Source of the DNA: Sulfurovum sp.
Lineage (GTDB): Bacteria > Campylobacterota > Campylobacteria > Campylobacterales > Sulfurovaceae
Direction of reading: 5' to 3'
DNA length: 38,956 nt
NCBI GenBank assembly: GCA_026983515.1
Contig: JALWHT010000150.1
Span: 1 to 38,956 of the forward strand
Below, piece after piece: positions 37,748 to 38,956 of the stretch. The notes beneath the pieces are model-generated. The model was not told the DNA's origin and did not search any database. It saw nothing but the letters and a program-made list of their open reading frames with translations. The translations under genes and the position numbers were made by a program. The first letter of the stretch is position 1. Every line of letters starts with the position of its first letter.

Positions 37748-38644
37748 TCACTCCTTTAACTTAGGAAACTTAGGTATCTCAACATTATTATCTTCTTTAT
37801 TAACTAAACCCATCTTCTCAAGTCTCCTTTCTACACTATCAAGTGCACTGTCAAGCAGTTTAGGTGCATATACCATCCATGCCGGCACTTTACCATCAAT
37901 TGGAACTTCAGCATCTTCTGACTTCACTTTACTATCACCAAATATACTTCTCATCTTATCATATCTTGACTTCAGTGTATCCATCATTTCAAGAACATAG
38001 TCTTCCATACTCTTACCATCAGGCAATTCTACAACATTCTTTCCACCAATTCTTGCAAGAAATGTTCCTATCTCAGCAAGTTCCTCAAGTTCATCTTTAA
38101 TCTCTTTCAATCCCTCAACAAAGCTCTTAATATCACCAGTACTCCTCCTTCTCGGTTTAACTCTTCTTTTACTGACTATTCTAACTCTACCTCTCTTCTT
38201 CTTGCCAATCTGTTCCTCATCTTCGAACTCATCTTCATCAATTTCATCATCACTGTAATCATCTTCATCACTTGGGTAATCAAGTTCATATTCCTCCTCT
38301 TCATCATCATCCTTCACAACATAACCATAGTATTCTTTTCTCAGCACATCACCGAACATCTTGTTTCTACCCATTTTCTTTATCTCCTGCAACCAGTATG
38401 TTCCTTCAACACCGTAGTTTCTCACATCTCTAAGCCACTCCTCATCAGAAGGTAAGTGGTCGTATTCCTTAACTTTCTTTCTCTTTATACTACCTTTAGG
38501 CTGACACCACATAATGTACCCTGCTATCTCCAAATCATTCACTGCTTCAGTGTTATCTACTTCTTCATTAACACTGCTCTTTCTTATAGCATCGAGTATC
38601 TTCCCTAATCCACCTTTCACTTTACTAATGCCACCAAGCCCCAT
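37748..38644 (-). CDS. Acidic/basic-block protein, first gene at the right end (298 aa)
   Basis: The start is the ATG at 38644, about 24 nt after a TATA box, so leaderless (a longer frame begins at a TTG). Residues about 110-145 are extremely acidic (DDDEEEEYELDYPSDEDD), followed at once by a strongly basic patch (GKKKRGRVRIVSKRRVKPRR), then helices (DIKSFVEGLKEIKDELEELA). Such bipolar segments occur in DNA- or RNA-binding and histone-interacting proteins. No family is recognised. Confidence 0.75.
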   Translation of the reverse strand: MGLGGISKVKGGLGKILDAIRKSSVNEEVDNTEAVNDLEIAGYIMWCQPKGSIKRKKVKEYDHLPSDEEWLRDVRNYGVEGTYWLQEIKKMGRNKMFGDVLRKEYYGYVVKDDDEEEEYELDYPSDEDDYSDDEIDEDEFEDEEQIGKKKRGRVRIVSKRRVKPRRRSTGDIKSFVEGLKEIKDELEELAEIGTFLARIGGKNVVELPDGKSMEDYVLEMMDTLKSRYDKMRSIFGDSKVKSEDAEVPIDGKVPAWMVYAPKLLDSALDSVERRLEKMGLVNKEDNNVEIPKFPKLKE

Positions 38645-38662
38645 GCTGATACTACTACAACA

Positions 38663-38680
38663 CAATATATAGATTTTACG
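38663..38680 (-). promoter_or_regulatory. Promoter P12
   Basis: Minus strand CGTAAAATCTATATATTG; TATA centre about 24 nt before the ATG at 38644. It drives the right-end operon 38644 to 35383. Confidence 0.65.
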
Positions 38681-38956
38681 GTTTATAAAGAAAATTCCGA
38701 AAAATAAAATTCTGCGTCAACAACCGTCCAAATCCAGAAACACGGTGGTATTTAATAGAAACAATAACGACAAAATAAACAAAATAAAAAATAATATATC
38801 AATACTAAAACCAATACAAAATACATAAATCAAACACAAATAAAATAACATTAACAAAACATAACAAAATAAAAATACACACAATTAAAAAATCATATAT
38901 TTTAAAAATTTTAATATAATATAAAAATTCCAAAATAACATAAAATAACTATAAAT
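38681..38956. other. Right terminal non-coding region
   Basis: No gene. The last 187 bases (38770-38956) of the + strand contain no G. Its reverse complement is T/G-rich like the left end, and shares the 10-mer TTTGATTTAT (7-16 at the left; 38825-38834 in reverse complement) within loosely similar sequence. It may be a terminal inverted-repeat-like end, or the flank of an origin if the molecule is circular. Confidence 0.65.

Noticed and set aside
1-38956. Numerous + strand open frames of 60-180 codons
   Set aside because: They lie opposite strong minus-strand genes, lack GGAGGTG sites and have Ser/Leu/Phe/Ile-rich shadow-like composition. Only 12517-12941 on the + strand is supported.
1-38956. 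CRISPR array, tRNA or rRNA genes
   Set aside because: No regularly spaced repeats beyond the two short direct repeats, and no tRNA cloverleaf or GC-rich rRNA stretch apart from the one hairpin.
1-38956. Long exact terminal inverted repeats
   Set aside because: The ends share composition and a 10-mer, but alignment is loose and low-complexity; not strong enough to call a TIR.

Overview
The window looks like most or all of a roughly 39 kb, very AT-rich extrachromosomal genome of an archaeon, most likely a virus of a thermophilic methanogen such as Methanocaldococcales. This host assignment is inference. It rests on TATA/BRE promoters (CCGAAAAAC-TTATATAA type), near-perfect GGAGGTGAT ribosome sites a short fixed distance before starts, leaderless first genes, and AbrB, XPD-like and archaeal-style proteins. 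Almost every gene is on the minus strand; only an AbrB-like regulator and a small Cys-rich gene (12517-12941) face right. I find no terminase, portal, HK97-type capsid, recombinase catalytic domain, tRNA or CRISPR, so this is not a recognisable tailed virus.

Layout (low to high coordinate). 1-320: left terminal non-coding sequence, C-free for its first 117 bases. 321-5735: small operons. One of them is a complete ubiquitin-like cassette, in transcription order Ubl (77 aa), E2-like (Cys314), E1/ThiF-like, and JAMM/JAB isopeptidase. 5817-12412: early or replication block with an XPD/DinG-like helicase, an orphan DNA methyltransferase, zinc-finger and AbrB proteins, a Sak4-like RecA ATPase and a probable SSB-like partner. 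12444-14416: regulatory hub with divergent promoters, a double-AbrB protein, HicB-like, winged-HTH and RHH proteins. 14445-25096: a long probable virion operon rich in paralogous beta domains, tail-anchored membrane proteins and a caspase/gingipain-like protein. 25097-26037: a non-coding, palindrome-rich segment with a GC-rich hairpin, a candidate origin or structured RNA. 26038-27525: an orphan C5-cytosine methyltransferase and small genes. 27582-33075: a second structural-type block with a glycosyltransferase. 33096-38644: a GHKL-ATPase protein, a primase-like (AEP) protein, two proteins built of four integrase-type SAM-like DNA-binding repeats, and an acidic/basic protein. 38645-38956: right terminal non-coding sequence, G-free for its last 187 bases.

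The most notable results are four. (1) A full Ubl-E2-E1-JAMM cassette lies in a putative archaeal virus, with an E1 lacking any usual catalytic cysteine and a Ubl lacking a terminal Gly-Gly. (2) At least four genes have no AUG/GUG/UUG start; each opens with a near-cognate codon (ACG, ACG, AUA, AUU) exactly 5 nt after GGTG of a strong ribosome site. Three of these are missed entirely and one is truncated by normal gene calling. (3) A conserved CTGTGC(A/G)G element sits 4 nt from the TATA box of three promoters, including that of the Ubl operon. (4) A Cys-rich mini-gene with two in-frame UGA codons follows the AUU-start gene.

Many starts given here are shorter than the longest open frame, because the longest frame often begins at the GTG inside the GGAGGTG ribosome site itself. 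Functional claims come from motifs seen by eye; no database search was run.
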